A model generated the notes under the pieces. That model worked only from the letters and a program-made list of their open reading frames with translations. It searched no databases and had not been told where the DNA came from. The translations under genes were made by a program, and so were the position numbers. A DNA stretch of 64,000 bases from Halorhodospira halophila (GTDB taxonomy: Bacteria; Pseudomonadota; Gammaproteobacteria; Nitrococcales; Halorhodospiraceae): NCBI RefSeq assembly GCF_016653405.1, contig NZ_NHSN01000013.1, positions 1 through 64,000 of the forward strand. The letters run 5' to 3'. Shown one piece after another: positions 42,750 through 53,738 of the stretch (positions are counted from its first letter, which is position 1; the number at the start of each line of letters is the position of its first letter).

Positions 42750-44795
42750 ATGTTCAGCGCGGTCCTGACCCTCACAGCCATCGCCGGTCTCTGCGGTGTC
42801 GGTCTCGGCGCCGCCGGGCGCCGCCTGGCCGCGCAGCGCGACCCGGTGGTCGGGCACATCGACGAGCTGCTGCCGCAGACCCAGTGCGGCCAGTGCGGTT
42901 ATCCGGGCTGCCGGCCCTACGCCGAGGCCGTGGCCGCCGGCGAGGCCGCCACCAACCTGTGCACGCCCGGCGGCAACGCCACGGCAAGGGCCATCGCCGA
43001 TCTCCTGCAGGTCGACCCCGAGCCGGTGGCCGAGGACAACACCGGGCCGGCGGTGGCCTTCATCGACGAGAGCCAGTGCATCGGCTGCACCCGCTGCCTG
43101 CCGGCCTGCCCGGTAGACGCCATCGTCGGCGCCCAGCGCCAGGTGCACACCGTCCTCGCCGACGAATGCACCGGCTGCCGGCTGTGCGTCGAGGCCTGCC
43201 CCATGGACTGCATCACCATGCAGCCGGTGGAACCGCCACTGAACGCCCGCATCCGGCCGCTGCCGACGCCGCAGTCGACCACCGCCCGGCCCGAGCAGCG
43301 CCCCGGCCCGCTGCGCCACCAAGAGGTGCAGCCACGGCGCCGGGGCGTCGCCGTGGCGGGCGCCAAGGACCGCTCGCGCAACGGCCCACTGGGCAGCCTG
43401 GCGCTGCCGGCCCAGCTGGTGCTGCCGCTGCTCGATCACACCGGCGCCGAGGTGCCGGCCACCGTGGCCGTGGGTGAGCACGTCCGCCGTGGCACGCGGA
43501 TCACCGAGGGGCACAGCGGCGTGCCGCTGCACGCGCCCACTTCCGGCGTGGTCAGCGCCATCGAGCGCCGGCCCATCGTCCACCCGGCCGGTGGTACCGC
43601 GCCGTGCCTGATCCTTGAGGCCGACGGCGCCGACTGCCGCGAGACGGCCATGGCGACCATCGAGGACCCGCTGCAGGCGGAGCCGGAGGTCCTGCTGCGA
43701 CGCATCGCCGATGCCGGCGTGCGCGGCATGGGCGGGGCAGCCTTCCCCTCGGCACTGAAACTCGCCGACGCCGCGCGCAGCGGCGTCGATACCCTGGTGG
43801 TCAACGGGGTCGAGTGCGACACCTACCTCACCTGCGATGAGACGCTGCTGCGCATGCGCGCCGAGGCGATCATCGACGGCGCCCGCATCGCCGCCCGGGC
43901 CTGCGGCGCCGAGCGCATCCTCGTCGCGGTGAAGAACTCGGCCCCGGAAGCCGCCGCGGCGGCCGAGGCGGCCATCGAAACCGCCGAGGCGGACATCCAG
44001 GTGGTGCGCGTCGGCGGCGACTACCCGGCCGGCAACGAGCGCCACATCGTCTACCCCGCCACCGGACGCACCGTGCCCCCCGGCGCCCGGCCGCCGGCGG
44101 TGGGGGTGGTCTGCCAGAACGTCTCCACCCTCGACGCCATCCACCGCGCCGTCCACCAGGGCGAGCCGTCGGTGGAGCGGCTGGTGACCGTCACCGGCGG
44201 CGGCATCGCCGAGCCGGGCAATTACTGGGTCCGGGTGGGCACGCCGCTGGCCGCCCTGATCGGCCGGGCCGGCACACCCGGCTGCCGGACCATCGTCGGC
44301 GGCGGCATCATGGGCACCCCGGTCACCGACCGGCAGGTGCCGCTGACCCACGGCATGAACGGCGTCGTGGTCGAGTCCGCCGACGAGGCGCCGCTGTTCG
44401 AGCAGCCGTGCATCAGCTGTGGACGCTGCGCCGAGGTCTGCCCCGAAGGCCTGCAACCGTTCGAGATGGCCCGACGCATCCGCGCCGGTGTCGGCGTCGG
44501 CGAGGCCGCCGAGCACATCGACATCGACCCCATGCGCTGCACCGGCTGCTCGAGCTGCGAGTTGGTCTGCCCCAGCTCCATCCCCCTGGCGGCGATCACC
44601 GGGCACGCCCGGGACGTTGCCCGCTCCCGCATGCGCGAGCGGGAGCAGGCCGAACGGGCCCGGCAGCGCCACGAGGCCCGACAGGCCCGCGAGGCACGCC
44701 GCCAGCGCGAGAAGGAAGAGGCGCGCCGGCGCAAGCGTGAAGCCATGGCCGCCAAGGCCGAACAGAACCGCTCGGGCGAGACCACGGAGGGTTGA
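42750..44795 (+). CDS. RnfB-RnfC fusion protein of the Rnf complex
   Basis: One 681-residue frame carries both subunits. Residues 1-175 are RnfB: an N-terminal membrane helix, the Cys set C46, C49, C54, C71 ([10 protein letters not shown]) and two 4Fe-4S ferredoxin motifs (C110/113/116/120 and C140/143/146/150). Residues from about 205 are RnfC: the SLBB-like start, [13 protein letters not shown], the FMN/NADH region [13 protein letters not shown], and two more cluster motifs ([14 protein letters not shown] and [14 protein letters not shown]). A charged helical tail of about 55 residues ends the protein. The two are normally separate genes; joining them fixes their 1:1 ratio. The start lacks a clear Shine-Dalgarno. 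Confidence 0.92.
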   Translation: MFSAVLTLTAIAGLCGVGLGAAGRRLAAQRDPVVGHIDELLPQTQCGQCGYPGCRPYAEAVAAGEAATNLCTPGGNATARAIADLLQVDPEPVAEDNTGPAVAFIDESQCIGCTRCLPACPVDAIVGAQRQVHTVLADECTGCRLCVEACPMDCITMQPVEPPLNARIRPLPTPQSTTARPEQRPGPLRHQEVQPRRRGVAVAGAKDRSRNGPLGSLALPAQLVLPLLDHTGAEVPATVAVGEHVRRGTRITEGHSGVPLHAPTSGVVSAIERRPIVHPAGGTAPCLILEADGADCRETAMATIEDPLQAEPEVLLRRIADAGVRGMGGAAFPSALKLADAARSGVDTLVVNGVECDTYLTCDETLLRMRAEAIIDGARIAARACGAERILVAVKNSAPEAAAAAEAAIETAEADIQVVRVGGDYPAGNERHIVYPATGRTVPPGARPPAVGVVCQNVSTLDAIHRAVHQGEPSVERLVTVTGGGIAEPGNYWVRVGTPLAALIGRAGTPGCRTIVGGGIMGTPVTDRQVPLTHGMNGVVVESADEAPLFEQPCISCGRCAEVCPEGLQPFEMARRIRAGVGVGEAAEHIDIDPMRCTGCSSCELVCPSSIPLAAITGHARDVARSRMREREQAERARQRHEARQAREARRQREKEEARRRKREAMAAKAEQNRSGETTEG

Positions 44796-44797
44796 GC

Positions 44798-45769
44798 TTG
44801 GCGGCACCCACAACGCCCAGGATCATGGGGCTGGTCCTGCTCGCCCTGTTGCCGGGGGCCGGCGTGCTGGTCTGGCTCTTCGGCGTCGGTGTCCTGCTGA
44901 ACATCGGCGCGGCACTCACCGCCGGTGTGGCCGCCGAGGCTCTGGTATTGCGCCTGCGTGGCCGCCCGGTGGGTCCGGCGCTGGCCGACGGCAGCACGCC
45001 GCTGGCGGCGCTGATCATCGGCATCGCCCTGCCGCCGCTGCTGCCCTTCTGGATCCCGGCGCTGGCCGGCGCCCTGGCGGTGCTGCTGGGCAAACAGGTC
45101 TACGGCGGACTGGGCCAGAACATCTTCAACCCGGCCATGGTCGGCTACCTGGCGGTGGTCCTCGCCTTCCCGCAGGCGGTGAGCCTGTGGCCGGCGCCGG
45201 AGCCCGGCCTGGGCGCGGCGATCCCCGCCGCAGAGGCCCTGCAGTACTTCCTTACCGGCGCCCTGGCGCCGATCACCGACGCCATGACCCACGCCACGCC
45301 GCTGGACCGGCTGGCCACCGAGGGCTTTGCCGCCCTGCCCGGCGACGGCGGGCTGCTCGGGCAGACCCAGGCCGCCGGGGCCTGGCTGTGGCTCGGCGGC
45401 GCCTTCCTGCTCGGCGGCGCCTTCCTGCTAACGCTGCGCATCATCGACTGGCGCCTGCCGCTGGGCGTGCTTGCCGGCACCGCTGCCACCGCCGCGCTCC
45501 TGCAGCTCGGCGACGGCGCCCCGGTGCTCTTCCATCTGCTCTCCGGGGCGACGCTGCTGGTGGCCTTTTTCATCGCCACGGACCCGGTCAGCGCCCCGCG
45601 CGAGCCCACGGCGCGGCTGATCTACGCGGCGCTGATCGGCGTGGTGGCGTTGGTCATCCGTGAGCTCGGCGGTCATCCGGACGGCTTCGCCTTCGCCGTG
45701 CTGATGCTCAACGCCACCGCACCGCTGCTCGACTACGTGGTACGCCGCAGCGCTGGGGAGGCGGCATGA
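44798..45769 (+). CDS. rnfD: Rnf electron-transport complex subunit D
   Basis: A multi-helix membrane subunit with covalently bound FMN. The Thr attachment motif appears as LLSGATLLVAFFIATDP (Thr in SGAT). The 323 residues include the usual GKQVYGGLGQNIFNPAM block near residue 97. The start is TTG 44798, seven bases after cggagg; a TTG at 44792 overlapping the previous stop is too close to the ribosome site. Its stop overlaps rnfG as ATGA. Confidence 0.93.
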   Translation: MAAPTTPRIMGLVLLALLPGAGVLVWLFGVGVLLNIGAALTAGVAAEALVLRLRGRPVGPALADGSTPLAALIIGIALPPLLPFWIPALAGALAVLLGKQVYGGLGQNIFNPAMVGYLAVVLAFPQAVSLWPAPEPGLGAAIPAAEALQYFLTGALAPITDAMTHATPLDRLATEGFAALPGDGGLLGQTQAAGAWLWLGGAFLLGGAFLLTLRIIDWRLPLGVLAGTAATAALLQLGDGAPVLFHLLSGATLLVAFFIATDPVSAPREPTARLIYAALIGVVALVIRELGGHPDGFAFAVLMLNATAPLLDYVVRRSAGEAA

Positions 45770-46440
45770 CGCTACCGGTGAGCCTGCGCGCCGGGGGCAT
45801 CCTGGCCCTGTTCGTGGGCATCGGTCTGGCTGCGGTGGCACTGGTCCACGAGCAGACCCGCGAGCAGATCGCCACCGCCGAGCGCCAGGTGGTGCTCGAT
45901 CGCCTGGCCGCGGTGCTGCCCGACGGCCACGACAACGCCCCGGAAGAGCAGGTCTACGAGCGCCCCAACCCGCTGGATCACGCCACGCCGCTGCGCATCT
46001 ACCCCGCCTACGCCGACGACACGTACCTGGGCGCGGCGGTCGAGGTGGAAACGCCGGAGGGCTACGCCGGCACCATCCGCCTGCTTGTGGGCATCGACGC
46101 CGACGGCGAGATCATCGGCGTGCGCACCGTGGCCCACCGCGAGACACCGGGGCTTGGGGACGCCATCGAGACGGCACGCAGCGACTGGATCCACGGCTTC
46201 GACAACCGGGCCCTGGGCGAGCCGCCGGAGGCGGACTGGCGCGTGCGCCAGGACGGCGGGGCGTTCGACGGCATCACCGGGGCGACCATCACCGCCCGGG
46301 CGGTGATCGACGCCGTGCGCGCGGTGCTGATCGACCACGCCGCCGAACCGGAGGCCTACCGCGGTGAAGCCCACGCCGAGGACGCCACCGCCATCGACCC
46401 CGAAGCCGACGGCCACAGCGACGAGGGGCCCACCGGATGA
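45766..46440 (+). CDS. rnfG: Rnf electron-transport complex subunit G
   Basis: A periplasmic FMN-binding subunit with one N-terminal membrane helix (about residues 9-27). The covalent FMN site is DGITGATITARAV (Thr of TGAT, about residue 172). HRETPGLGDAIE is the conserved FMN-domain stretch. 224 residues, with a His/Asp/Glu-rich C-terminal tail that is longer than needed and fits a halophile. ATGA overlaps occur at both ends with rnfD and rnfE. Confidence 0.92.
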   Translation: MTLPVSLRAGGILALFVGIGLAAVALVHEQTREQIATAERQVVLDRLAAVLPDGHDNAPEEQVYERPNPLDHATPLRIYPAYADDTYLGAAVEVETPEGYAGTIRLLVGIDADGEIIGVRTVAHRETPGLGDAIETARSDWIHGFDNRALGEPPEADWRVRQDGGAFDGITGATITARAVIDAVRAVLIDHAAEPEAYRGEAHAEDATAIDPEADGHSDEGPTG

Positions 46441-47081
46441 GCGAGACACCGACGACCCGCAGCATCTTCCGCGACGGCCTGTGGGGCAACAACGCCGCCC
46501 TGGTCCAGCTCCTTGGCCTCTGCCCGCTGCTGGCGGTGACCACCACCGCCGTGGCCGGGCTGGGCCTGGGCATCGCCACGCTGCTGGTGGTCACCGCCTC
46601 GAGCGTGGTGGTCTCGCTGATCCGCAACATCGTTCCGCAGGATGTGCGCATCCCGGTGTTCATCCTGGTCATCGCCGCCTTCGTCACCATCGTCGAGCTG
46701 GTGGTGGCGGCGTGGCTCCACGACCTCTACCGCACCCTGGGGCTGTTCCTGCCGCTGATCGTCACCAACTGCGCCATCCTCGCCCGCGCCGAGGCGTTCG
46801 CCTCGCGGCAGCCGGTGGGCCCGGCGGCGCTGGATGGGATCGCGACCGGCACCGGCTTCGCCGCCGTGCTGATCGTCCTCGGCGCCCTGCGCGAGCTCAT
46901 CGGCCGCGGCACCCTGCTCGACGGCGCCGAGCAGCTCTTCGGCCCGGCCGCCGCCGGCTGGACGGTGGAACTGGTCGACGGCGACGTCTTCCTGCTCGCC
47001 ATCCTGCCGCCCGGGGCGTTCATCGGCCTGGCCCTGCTGCTGGCGATCAAGAACCGCATCGACGACCGCCATGGACGCTGA
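46437..47081 (+). CDS. rnfE: Rnf electron-transport complex subunit E
   Basis: A six-helix membrane subunit related to RnfA. The conserved start FRDGLWGNNAALVQLLGLCPLLAVT and the central LFLPLIVTNCAIL, which carries the cysteine of the transmembrane iron centre, are present. 214 residues, normal length and without a fused domain, in contrast to RnfA here. It overlaps rnfG by ATGA and its last 11 bp overlap the start of nth. Confidence 0.93.
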   Translation: MSETPTTRSIFRDGLWGNNAALVQLLGLCPLLAVTTTAVAGLGLGIATLLVVTASSVVVSLIRNIVPQDVRIPVFILVIAAFVTIVELVVAAWLHDLYRTLGLFLPLIVTNCAILARAEAFASRQPVGPAALDGIATGTGFAAVLIVLGALRELIGRGTLLDGAEQLFGPAAAGWTVELVDGDVFLLAILPPGAFIGLALLLAIKNRIDDRHGR

Positions 47082-47712
47082 GCAGCGCTACGAGCTTTAC
47101 CGGCGGCTGAGCGAGGCGCTGCCCGAGCCGCAGACGGAGCTGCTCTACGAGACCCCCTTCGAGCTGCTGGTGGCGGTCTCGCTCTCGGCGCAGAGCACCG
47201 ATGAGAGCGTCAACCGCGCCACCCGGGCCCTCTTCCCGGTGGCCAACACCCCCCAGGCGATGCTGGAGCTGGGCGAGGACGGGCTCAAGCCGTACATCCA
47301 GCATATCGGCCTCTACAACAACAAGGCGCGCAACATCATCGCCGCCAGCCGGCAGCTGATCGAGCACCACGGCGGCGCGGTCCCCCGCGAGCGCGCCGCC
47401 CTCGAGGCGCTACCCGGCGTCGGGCGCAAGACGGCCAACGTCATCCTCAACGTCGCCTTCGGCGAGCCGACCATCGCCGTGGATACGCACATCTTCCGCG
47501 TCGCCAACCGCACCGGGCTGGCGCCGGGGAAGAACGTGCGCGAGGTGGAGGAAGGGCTGGAGGCGGTGACGCCGGAGCCGTTCCGGCTCCACGCCCACCA
47601 CTGGCTGATCCTGCACGGGCGCTACACCTGCACCGCTCGCCGCCCCCGCTGCGGGGCGTGCGTTATCGCCGATCTGTGCAGCTTCCCGGAGAAGGCCCCG
47701 GAGCGGACCTGA
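47071..47712 (+). CDS. nth: Endonuclease III
   Basis: A bifunctional DNA glycosylase/AP lyase for oxidised pyrimidines. The catalytic Lys120 (GVGRKTANVI) and Asp138 (AVDTHIFRVANR) fall at the same numbers as in the E. coli enzyme. The C-terminal 4Fe-4S set C-x6-C-x2-C-x5-C is intact (CTARRPRCGACVIADLC). 213 residues. ATG 47071 lies inside the rnfE end, and nth following rnf is a common order in gammaproteobacteria. Confidence 0.96.
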   Translation: MDAEQRYELYRRLSEALPEPQTELLYETPFELLVAVSLSAQSTDESVNRATRALFPVANTPQAMLELGEDGLKPYIQHIGLYNNKARNIIAASRQLIEHHGGAVPRERAALEALPGVGRKTANVILNVAFGEPTIAVDTHIFRVANRTGLAPGKNVREVEEGLEAVTPEPFRLHAHHWLILHGRYTCTARRPRCGACVIADLCSFPEKAPERT

Positions 47713-47715
47713 GGG

Positions 47716-47737
47716 CCGGGGCGCCGATGCGCCCCGG
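47716..47737 (+). terminator. Terminator-like hairpin after nth
   Basis: A perfect 9-bp stem with a 4-nt loop (47716-47724 and 47729-47737) starts 4 bp after the nth stop and is followed by tcgattccctc. It likely ends the rnf-nth message. Confidence 0.55.
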
Positions 47738-47821
47738 TCGATTCCCTCACGCGCCGCCCCGCCAGGCAGCGGGCACCGCCGCCGGCGGCCCACCGGCAGC
47801 GACTGCCCTGCCCGACCGGGG

Positions 47822-49033
<1,212 letters not shown>

Positions 49034-49074
49034 GGGAGGCTCCTGGGCAGTATTCAGTGGTTGGCGTTCAGGGT

Positions 49075-50004
49075 TCAGTCTGCAGGGTGCAGCGGACCGT
49101 TTTCAGGCGGCAGCATCAGGAATTCCAGCAGCGCCTTCTGCGCGTGGAGGCGGTTCTCGGCTTCGTCCCAGACGACGCTCTGCGACCCCTCGAGCACGGC
49201 GGCCTCCACCTCCTCGCCGCGGTGCGCGGGCAGGCAGTGCATGAACAGCGCCTCGGGGCCGGCGCACTCCATCAGCGACTCGGTCACGCAGAAGCCGCGG
49301 AAGGCCTCCTCGCGGGCGGCCTGCTCGCTCTCCTGGCCCATGCTCGCCCAGACATCGGTGGTCACCAGATCGGCCCCCTCGGCGGCGGCGTAGGCGTCGT
49401 CGAAGAGCTGCACCCGCTCGCCGCCGAGCGCCAGGATATCCGCTTCCGGGCGGTAGCCGGGCGGCGCGGCGATATGCAGGTCGAAGCTGAGCAGTCCGGC
49501 GGCCTCGATCCAACTGTGGCACATGTTGTTGCCGTCGCCGATCCACGCCACGCGCCGATCGGTGATCGGCCCGCGGTGCTCGGTGAAGGTCTGCAGGTCG
49601 GCGAGCAGCTGGCACGGGTGGCACAGATCCGAGAGGCCGTTGATCACCGGCGCGGCCGAGTACGCGGCGAAGCGCTCCAGCATATCGTGGCCGAAGGTGC
49701 GGATCATCACCGCATCGACCATGCGCGAGATCACCCGCGCCGTGTCCTCCACCGGCTCGCCGCGGCCGAGTTGGGTATCCCGCGGCGACAGGAACAGCGC
49801 GTGGCCGCCGAGCTGGGCCATGCCCGCCTCGAAGGAGACCCGCGTGCGGGTGGAAGACTTCTCGAAGACCATCCCCAGCACGCGGCCCTGCAGGGGCTGG
49901 TGCAGCTGCCCGGCGCGGTGCATGTCGCGCAGCTCCGTGGCCCGGCGCAGCAGCTGGTGGATCTCATCGGCGGAGCAGTCACGCAGGGTGAGGAAGTGGC
50001 GCAT
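49075..50004 (-). CDS. argF: Ornithine carbamoyltransferase
   Basis: Forms citrulline from ornithine and carbamoyl phosphate. The carbamoyl-phosphate loop is [13 protein letters not shown] (about residues 46-58), and the downstream [17 protein letters not shown] and C-terminal [13 protein letters not shown] (with the catalytic Cys) are diagnostic. ATG 50004 ([10 protein letters not shown]) is chosen over TTG 50007, with ggaggg eight bases upstream. 309 residues. It lies between argD and argG. Confidence 0.95.
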   Translation of the reverse strand: MRHFLTLRDCSADEIHQLLRRATELRDMHRAGQLHQPLQGRVLGMVFEKSSTRTRVSFEAGMAQLGGHALFLSPRDTQLGRGEPVEDTARVISRMVDAVMIRTFGHDMLERFAAYSAAPVINGLSDLCHPCQLLADLQTFTEHRGPITDRRVAWIGDGNNMCHSWIEAAGLLSFDLHIAAPPGYRPEADILALGGERVQLFDDAYAAAEGADLVTTDVWASMGQESEQAAREEAFRGFCVTESLMECAGPEALFMHCLPAHRGEEVEAAVLEGSQSVVWDEAENRLHAQKALLEFLMLPPENGPLHPAD

Positions 50005-50033
50005 CAAAGACGCCCTCCGTGGTTCGGTTCAGG

Positions 50034-51203
50034 TCAGGCGCCGGCCAGGTGGCGGCGCACCAGGTCGGCGACGCCGTCGGCGAGCTGGCCGATCTCGTCG
50101 TCGTCCAGGATCAGCGGCGGCACCAGACGGACCACGTTGCCGGCGGTGACGTTGATCAGCAGCCCCGCGTCGAGGGCCCGGCGCGGCAGCGCACTGGCAT
50201 CGCCGGCAAGCTCGATGCCGGTCATCAGGCCGCGACCGCGGATCTCGCGGACCCCCTCCACCCCGGCCAGCTTCTCGGACAGGCGGGCGCGCAGCGCCTC
50301 GCCGGCGCGCTCGGCCGCCGCCGGCACGTCCTCGCGCTCAAGGGTGTCGAGCACCGCCAGCGCCGCACGGGCGGCCAGCGGATTGCCACCGTAGGTGGTG
50401 CCGTGGCTGCCCGGGCCAAGGGTCCCGGCGCACCCGGCCGCGGCCAGGCAGGCGCCGATGGGCAGCCCGTTGCCCAGGGCCTTGGCCAGGATCAGCACAT
50501 CCGGACGGATGCCGGCCTGCTCGAAGGCGAACAGCGTCCCGGTGCGCCCCATGCCCGTCTGCACTTCATCGAGCATCAGCAGCCAGCCGCGCTCGTCGCA
50601 GATCCGCCGCAGCCGCGCCAGGTAATCCGCCGGCGGGATCCGCACCCCGCCCTCGCCCTGGATCGGCTCCACCAGCACGGCACACACGGCGTCGTCGTCG
50701 ATGGCCGCCACGGCGTCGGCGTCGCCGTAGGGCACGCGCCGGAACCCCTCGGGCAGCGGCGCGAAGCCCTCGTGGGCGGCGGGATTGCCGGTGGCCGCCA
50801 GCGCCCCCAGGGTCCGCCCGTGGAAGGCGCCGTCGGCGACCACGATCTGCGGTGCCCCCACCCCCAGCGCGGCCGCGTGGCGGCGGGCGAGCTTGATGGC
50901 CGCCTCGTTGGCCTCCGCGCCGGAGTTGCAGAAGAACGCCGCGCTCATCCCGGCGGCGGCGCACAGGCGCTCGGCCAGGCGCTCCTGCAGCGGCACCCGG
51001 TAGAGGTTCGAGGTGTGCACCAGGGTCTGCGCCTGCTCGGCCACCACACGGGCGATGGCCGGATGGCTGTGGCCCAGCCCGCAAACGGCGATGCCGGCCA
51101 CCCCATCGAGGTAGGCGTGGCCCTGCTCGTCGTAGAGCCACGCCCCCTCACCCCGGGCGAAGGCAACGGGCAGGCGATTGTAGGTCGGGATCAGGGCTTC
51201 CAT
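50034..51203 (-). CDS. argD: Acetylornithine transaminase
   Basis: A class III PLP aminotransferase of arginine synthesis. The PLP-binding region shows CNSGAEANEAAIKLAR near residue 100, the LMLDEVQTGMGRTG block near 215 and the Schiff-base lysine in ILAKALGNGLPIG near 247. Starting at ATG 51203 (MEALIPTYNRLPVAF) gives 389 residues, the family norm; the frame is open further upstream without family sequence. The Shine-Dalgarno is weak. It could also act on succinyl-diaminopimelate, as ArgD often does. Confidence 0.93.
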   Translation of the reverse strand: MEALIPTYNRLPVAFARGEGAWLYDEQGHAYLDGVAGIAVCGLGHSHPAIARVVAEQAQTLVHTSNLYRVPLQERLAERLCAAAGMSAAFFCNSGAEANEAAIKLARRHAAALGVGAPQIVVADGAFHGRTLGALAATGNPAAHEGFAPLPEGFRRVPYGDADAVAAIDDDAVCAVLVEPIQGEGGVRIPPADYLARLRRICDERGWLLMLDEVQTGMGRTGTLFAFEQAGIRPDVLILAKALGNGLPIGACLAAAGCAGTLGPGSHGTTYGGNPLAARAALAVLDTLEREDVPAAAERAGEALRARLSEKLAGVEGVREIRGRGLMTGIELAGDASALPRRALDAGLLINVTAGNVVRLVPPLILDDDEIGQLADGVADLVRRHLAGA

Positions 51204-51263
51204 GGGCGGTCTCATACACGCGGCAACCGACTCCGGGAGCCGGGCAAAAACGCCTAAATTAAC

Positions 51264-51281
51264 CGCCGGCTGAAACCGGCG
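51264..51281 (-). terminator. Hairpin downstream of rnt
   Basis: A 6-bp GC stem (51264-51269 and 51276-51281) with a 6-nt loop, followed on the minus strand by gttaattt and, further on, gttttt. A plausible intrinsic terminator of the rnt transcript before argD. Confidence 0.5.
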
Positions 51282-51338
51282 CAAGCACCGCAACCCCTTG
51301 GATTCACGGTCCGGAGGTGTCGGGACCGCCGAGGGGAC

Positions 51339-52022
51339 TTAGAAGCTCGATGGCCGACCGCAGTGCTCGTCCCAGCGGTTGACGATGGCGCAGAAGAGTT
51401 CGGCGGTCTTCTCGGCGTCGTAGATGGCCGAGTGGGCCTCCTTGGCGTCCCACTCGATCCCCGCCGCCTTCACCGCCTTGGCCAGCACCGTCTGCCCGTA
51501 GGCGAGCCCGCCCAGGGTGGCGGTATCGAAGCTCGAGAAGGGATGAAAGGGGTTGCGCTTGAAGTTGGTCCGCGTCACCGCGGCATTGAGGAAGGCCAGG
51601 TCGAAGAAGGCGTTGTGGCCGACCAGCACCGCCCGGTTGCAGCCGGTGTTGCGCAGCTCCTGGCGAACCGGGTTGAACACCTTGCCCAGGGCATCCCGCT
51701 CGGGCACCGCCATGCGCAGCGGATGCTCCGGGTCGATGCCGTTGAGCTCCAGCGCCTTGGGGTCGATGCGCGCGCCCTCGAACGGCTGGACGTGGCAGGT
51801 GTGCGTCTCCGCCGGATAGAGCCGGCCGCTCTGCTCATCGGCACGCAGGATCACCGCGGCGATCTGCAGCAGCGCATCGGTCTCCGCCTGCAGCCCGCCC
51901 GTCTCCACGTCCACCACCACCGGCAGGAAGGCCCGGAAGCGGGTACGCAGCGGCGGGATCTCGGTGCTCTGGATACGCCTTGGGTCGTCCGACGACGTCT
52001 GCGGGGCGTTGTGCTCGCTCAT
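51339..52022 (-). CDS. rnt: Ribonuclease T
   Basis: A DEDDh exoribonuclease that trims the 3' ends of tRNAs and other stable RNAs. The first exonuclease motif is [12 protein letters not shown] (Asp and Glu, about residues 33-44), the second [12 protein letters not shown] (about 130-141), and the third [14 protein letters not shown] (His and Asp, about 197-210). It carries the RNase T-specific insert with [17 protein letters not shown]. 227 residues. Followed downstream (minus strand) by a hairpin and argD. Confidence 0.94.
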   Translation of the reverse strand: MSEHNAPQTSSDDPRRIQSTEIPPLRTRFRAFLPVVVDVETGGLQAETDALLQIAAVILRADEQSGRLYPAETHTCHVQPFEGARIDPKALELNGIDPEHPLRMAVPERDALGKVFNPVRQELRNTGCNRAVLVGHNAFFDLAFLNAAVTRTNFKRNPFHPFSSFDTATLGGLAYGQTVLAKAVKAAGIEWDAKEAHSAIYDAEKTAELFCAIVNRWDEHCGRPSSF

Positions 52023-52091
52023 GGGGCTGCCGTAACTGGGTGAAGGTGCCGCATGCTACGGCGCCCCGTGCCCGCGAGCAAGCCGCCGCCG

Positions 52092-52427
52092 TCAGCCGCT
52101 GGCGCCGGCCCCGGCGGCCTCGACCATCTGCTGGAGCTCGCCGGAGTCGAACATCTCCATGATGATGTCACAGCCGCCGACCAGCTCCCCGTCGATGTAG
52201 AGCTGCGGGATGGTCGGCCAGTCGCCGTAGTCCTTGATGCCCTGACGGATGCGCTCATCCTGGAGCACGTCCACGTAGGCGAACTCCCGCCCGCAGCCGG
52301 CCAGCGCCTGGGCCGCCCGCTGCGAGAAGCCGCACATGGGCTGATCCGGGCTGCCCTTCATGTACAGCAGGATCGGGTTCTCCGTCACCTGACGGGCAAT
52401 GGTCTGCTGAACCGTCTCGTCGCTCAT
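52092..52427 (-). CDS. grxD: Monothiol glutaredoxin, CGFS type
   Basis: Carries and delivers 2Fe-2S clusters, usually with BolA partners, using glutathione. The active-site CGFS is at residues 32-35 (MCGFSQRAAQAL), with the conserved KGSPDQP before it and WPTIPQLYIDGELVGGCDI after it. The start at ATG 52427 (MSDETVQQTIARQV) gives 111 residues, the family size; the longer frame to 52478 has no support. It neighbours rnt, a frequent gammaproteobacterial pair. Confidence 0.95.
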   Translation of the reverse strand: MSDETVQQTIARQVTENPILLYMKGSPDQPMCGFSQRAAQALAGCGREFAYVDVLQDERIRQGIKDYGDWPTIPQLYIDGELVGGCDIIMEMFDSGELQQMVEAAGAGASG

Positions 52428-52529
52428 GGTGTCTCCATCCTCTGCGGCAGGTCCGCGGCGCCGACCGAACTCGGCCACCGCCTGGCGGGCATCGTAAAAC
52501 GGGTCCCGGGCAGGCTCATCCCACCCACC

Positions 52530-53567
52530 CTAGGGTTGGCGCAGGCGCCAGGTCAGGGTCTCGCCGGCGCGCAGCGGCACCACCGGCTCGTCGCCGCCGG
52601 GGTAGCTTTGCGGCACCTCCAGCGGGGCCCGCTCCAGGGTCACCGTCTCCTGGTTGACCGGCAATCCGTAGAAGGCCGGGCCGTTGCGCCCGGCAAAGTC
52701 CGCCAGCCGCTCCAGCGCCCCGGCCGCCTCGAAGGCCTCCGCGTAAAGCGACAGCGCGATGGGCGCGGTGTAGCAGCCGGCACAGCCGCAGGCCGACTCC
52801 TTCGCGCCCTGCGGATGGGGGGCGGAGTCGGTGCCCAGAAAGACCCGTGGATGCCCCGAGGTGGCCGCCTCGAGCAGCGCCTCGCGGTCGGCCTCGCGCT
52901 TGAGGATCGGCATGCAGTAGTAGTGCGGCTTGAGCCCGCCGACGAGCAGGTCATTGCGGTTGTAGAGCAGGTGCTGCGGCGTAAAGGTCCCGGCCAGGCG
53001 GGGATCGTCGCCGGTGACCAGCTCGGCGCCCTCGGCGGTGGTCACGTGCTCGAGGACCACCTTCAGCCGCGGGTGGCGATCGAGCAGAGGCTGCAGGACA
53101 TCATCGATGAAGGCGGTCTCGCGCTCGAAGATATCCAGCTCCGGCCCGGTCCGCTCGCCGTGGATAAGCAGCGGCAGCCCGTGCTCCTCCATGGCCGCCA
53201 GGGCGTCGTAGCAGAGCAGCAGATCGGTAACGCCGGCATCGGAGTGCGTGGTGGCTCCGGCCGGGTAGAGCTTGACGGCGTGCACGAAGCCGCTGGCCGA
53301 CGCCCGGGCGATCTCCTCGGGCAGGGTGTTGTCGGTGAGATAGAGCGTCATCAGCGGCTCGAAGGTCGCGCCCGCCGGCAGCGCACCGAGGATGCGCTGC
53401 CGATAGGCCGCCGCCTGCTCCACCGTGGTCACCGGCGGCTGCAGGTTGGGCATGATGATCGCGCGCGAGAAGACCGCCGCGGCCTGGGGGGCCACGGCCT
53501 GCATGAGGGCACCGTCACGCAGATGCAGGTGCCAGTCGTCGGGGCGGGGCAGCGTCAGGGTATCCAT
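52530..53567 (-). CDS. pyrC: Dihydroorotase
   Basis: Cyclises carbamoyl aspartate in pyrimidine synthesis. The zinc-binding DDWHLHLRDG (HxH, residues 10-19), the carboxylated lysine in VKLYPAGATTHS (about 98-109), the HGE and LEHVTT metal ligands and the LGTDSAPHP catalytic Asp are all present, as in the class II enzyme of E. coli. ATG 53567 (MDTLTLPRPDDWHLHL) gives 345 residues. It is transcribed away from tRNA-Ala. Confidence 0.96.
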   Translation of the reverse strand: MDTLTLPRPDDWHLHLRDGALMQAVAPQAAAVFSRAIIMPNLQPPVTTVEQAAAYRQRILGALPAGATFEPLMTLYLTDNTLPEEIARASASGFVHAVKLYPAGATTHSDAGVTDLLLCYDALAAMEEHGLPLLIHGERTGPELDIFERETAFIDDVLQPLLDRHPRLKVVLEHVTTAEGAELVTGDDPRLAGTFTPQHLLYNRNDLLVGGLKPHYYCMPILKREADREALLEAATSGHPRVFLGTDSAPHPQGAKESACGCAGCYTAPIALSLYAEAFEAAGALERLADFAGRNGPAFYGLPVNQETVTLERAPLEVPQSYPGGDEPVVPLRAGETLTWRLRQP

Positions 53568-53662
53568 GCCGGGGAGTTTCCAAGGGCCGCCGGCCGGTTG
53601 CAAGGGGCCGCCCGGGGGTTTTGTGCCGCGCCAGCGCATGGTAAAGTGCGCAACTGATCGAT

Positions 53663-53738
53663 GGGGCCGTAGCTCAGTTGGGAGAGCGCGACATTCGCAT
53701 TGTCGAGGTCAGGGGTTCGACTCCCCTCGGCTCCACCA
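53663..53738 (+). tRNA. tRNA-Ala (anticodon CGC)
   Basis: 76 nt including an encoded CCA. The acceptor stem GGGGCCG/CGGCTCC has the G3-U70 pair that identifies alanine tRNAs. The D arm is GCTC-GAGC, the anticodon stem CGACA/TGTCG has loop TTCGCAT (anticodon CGC, reading GCG) and the T arm contains GGTTCGACTCC. Confidence 0.97.
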
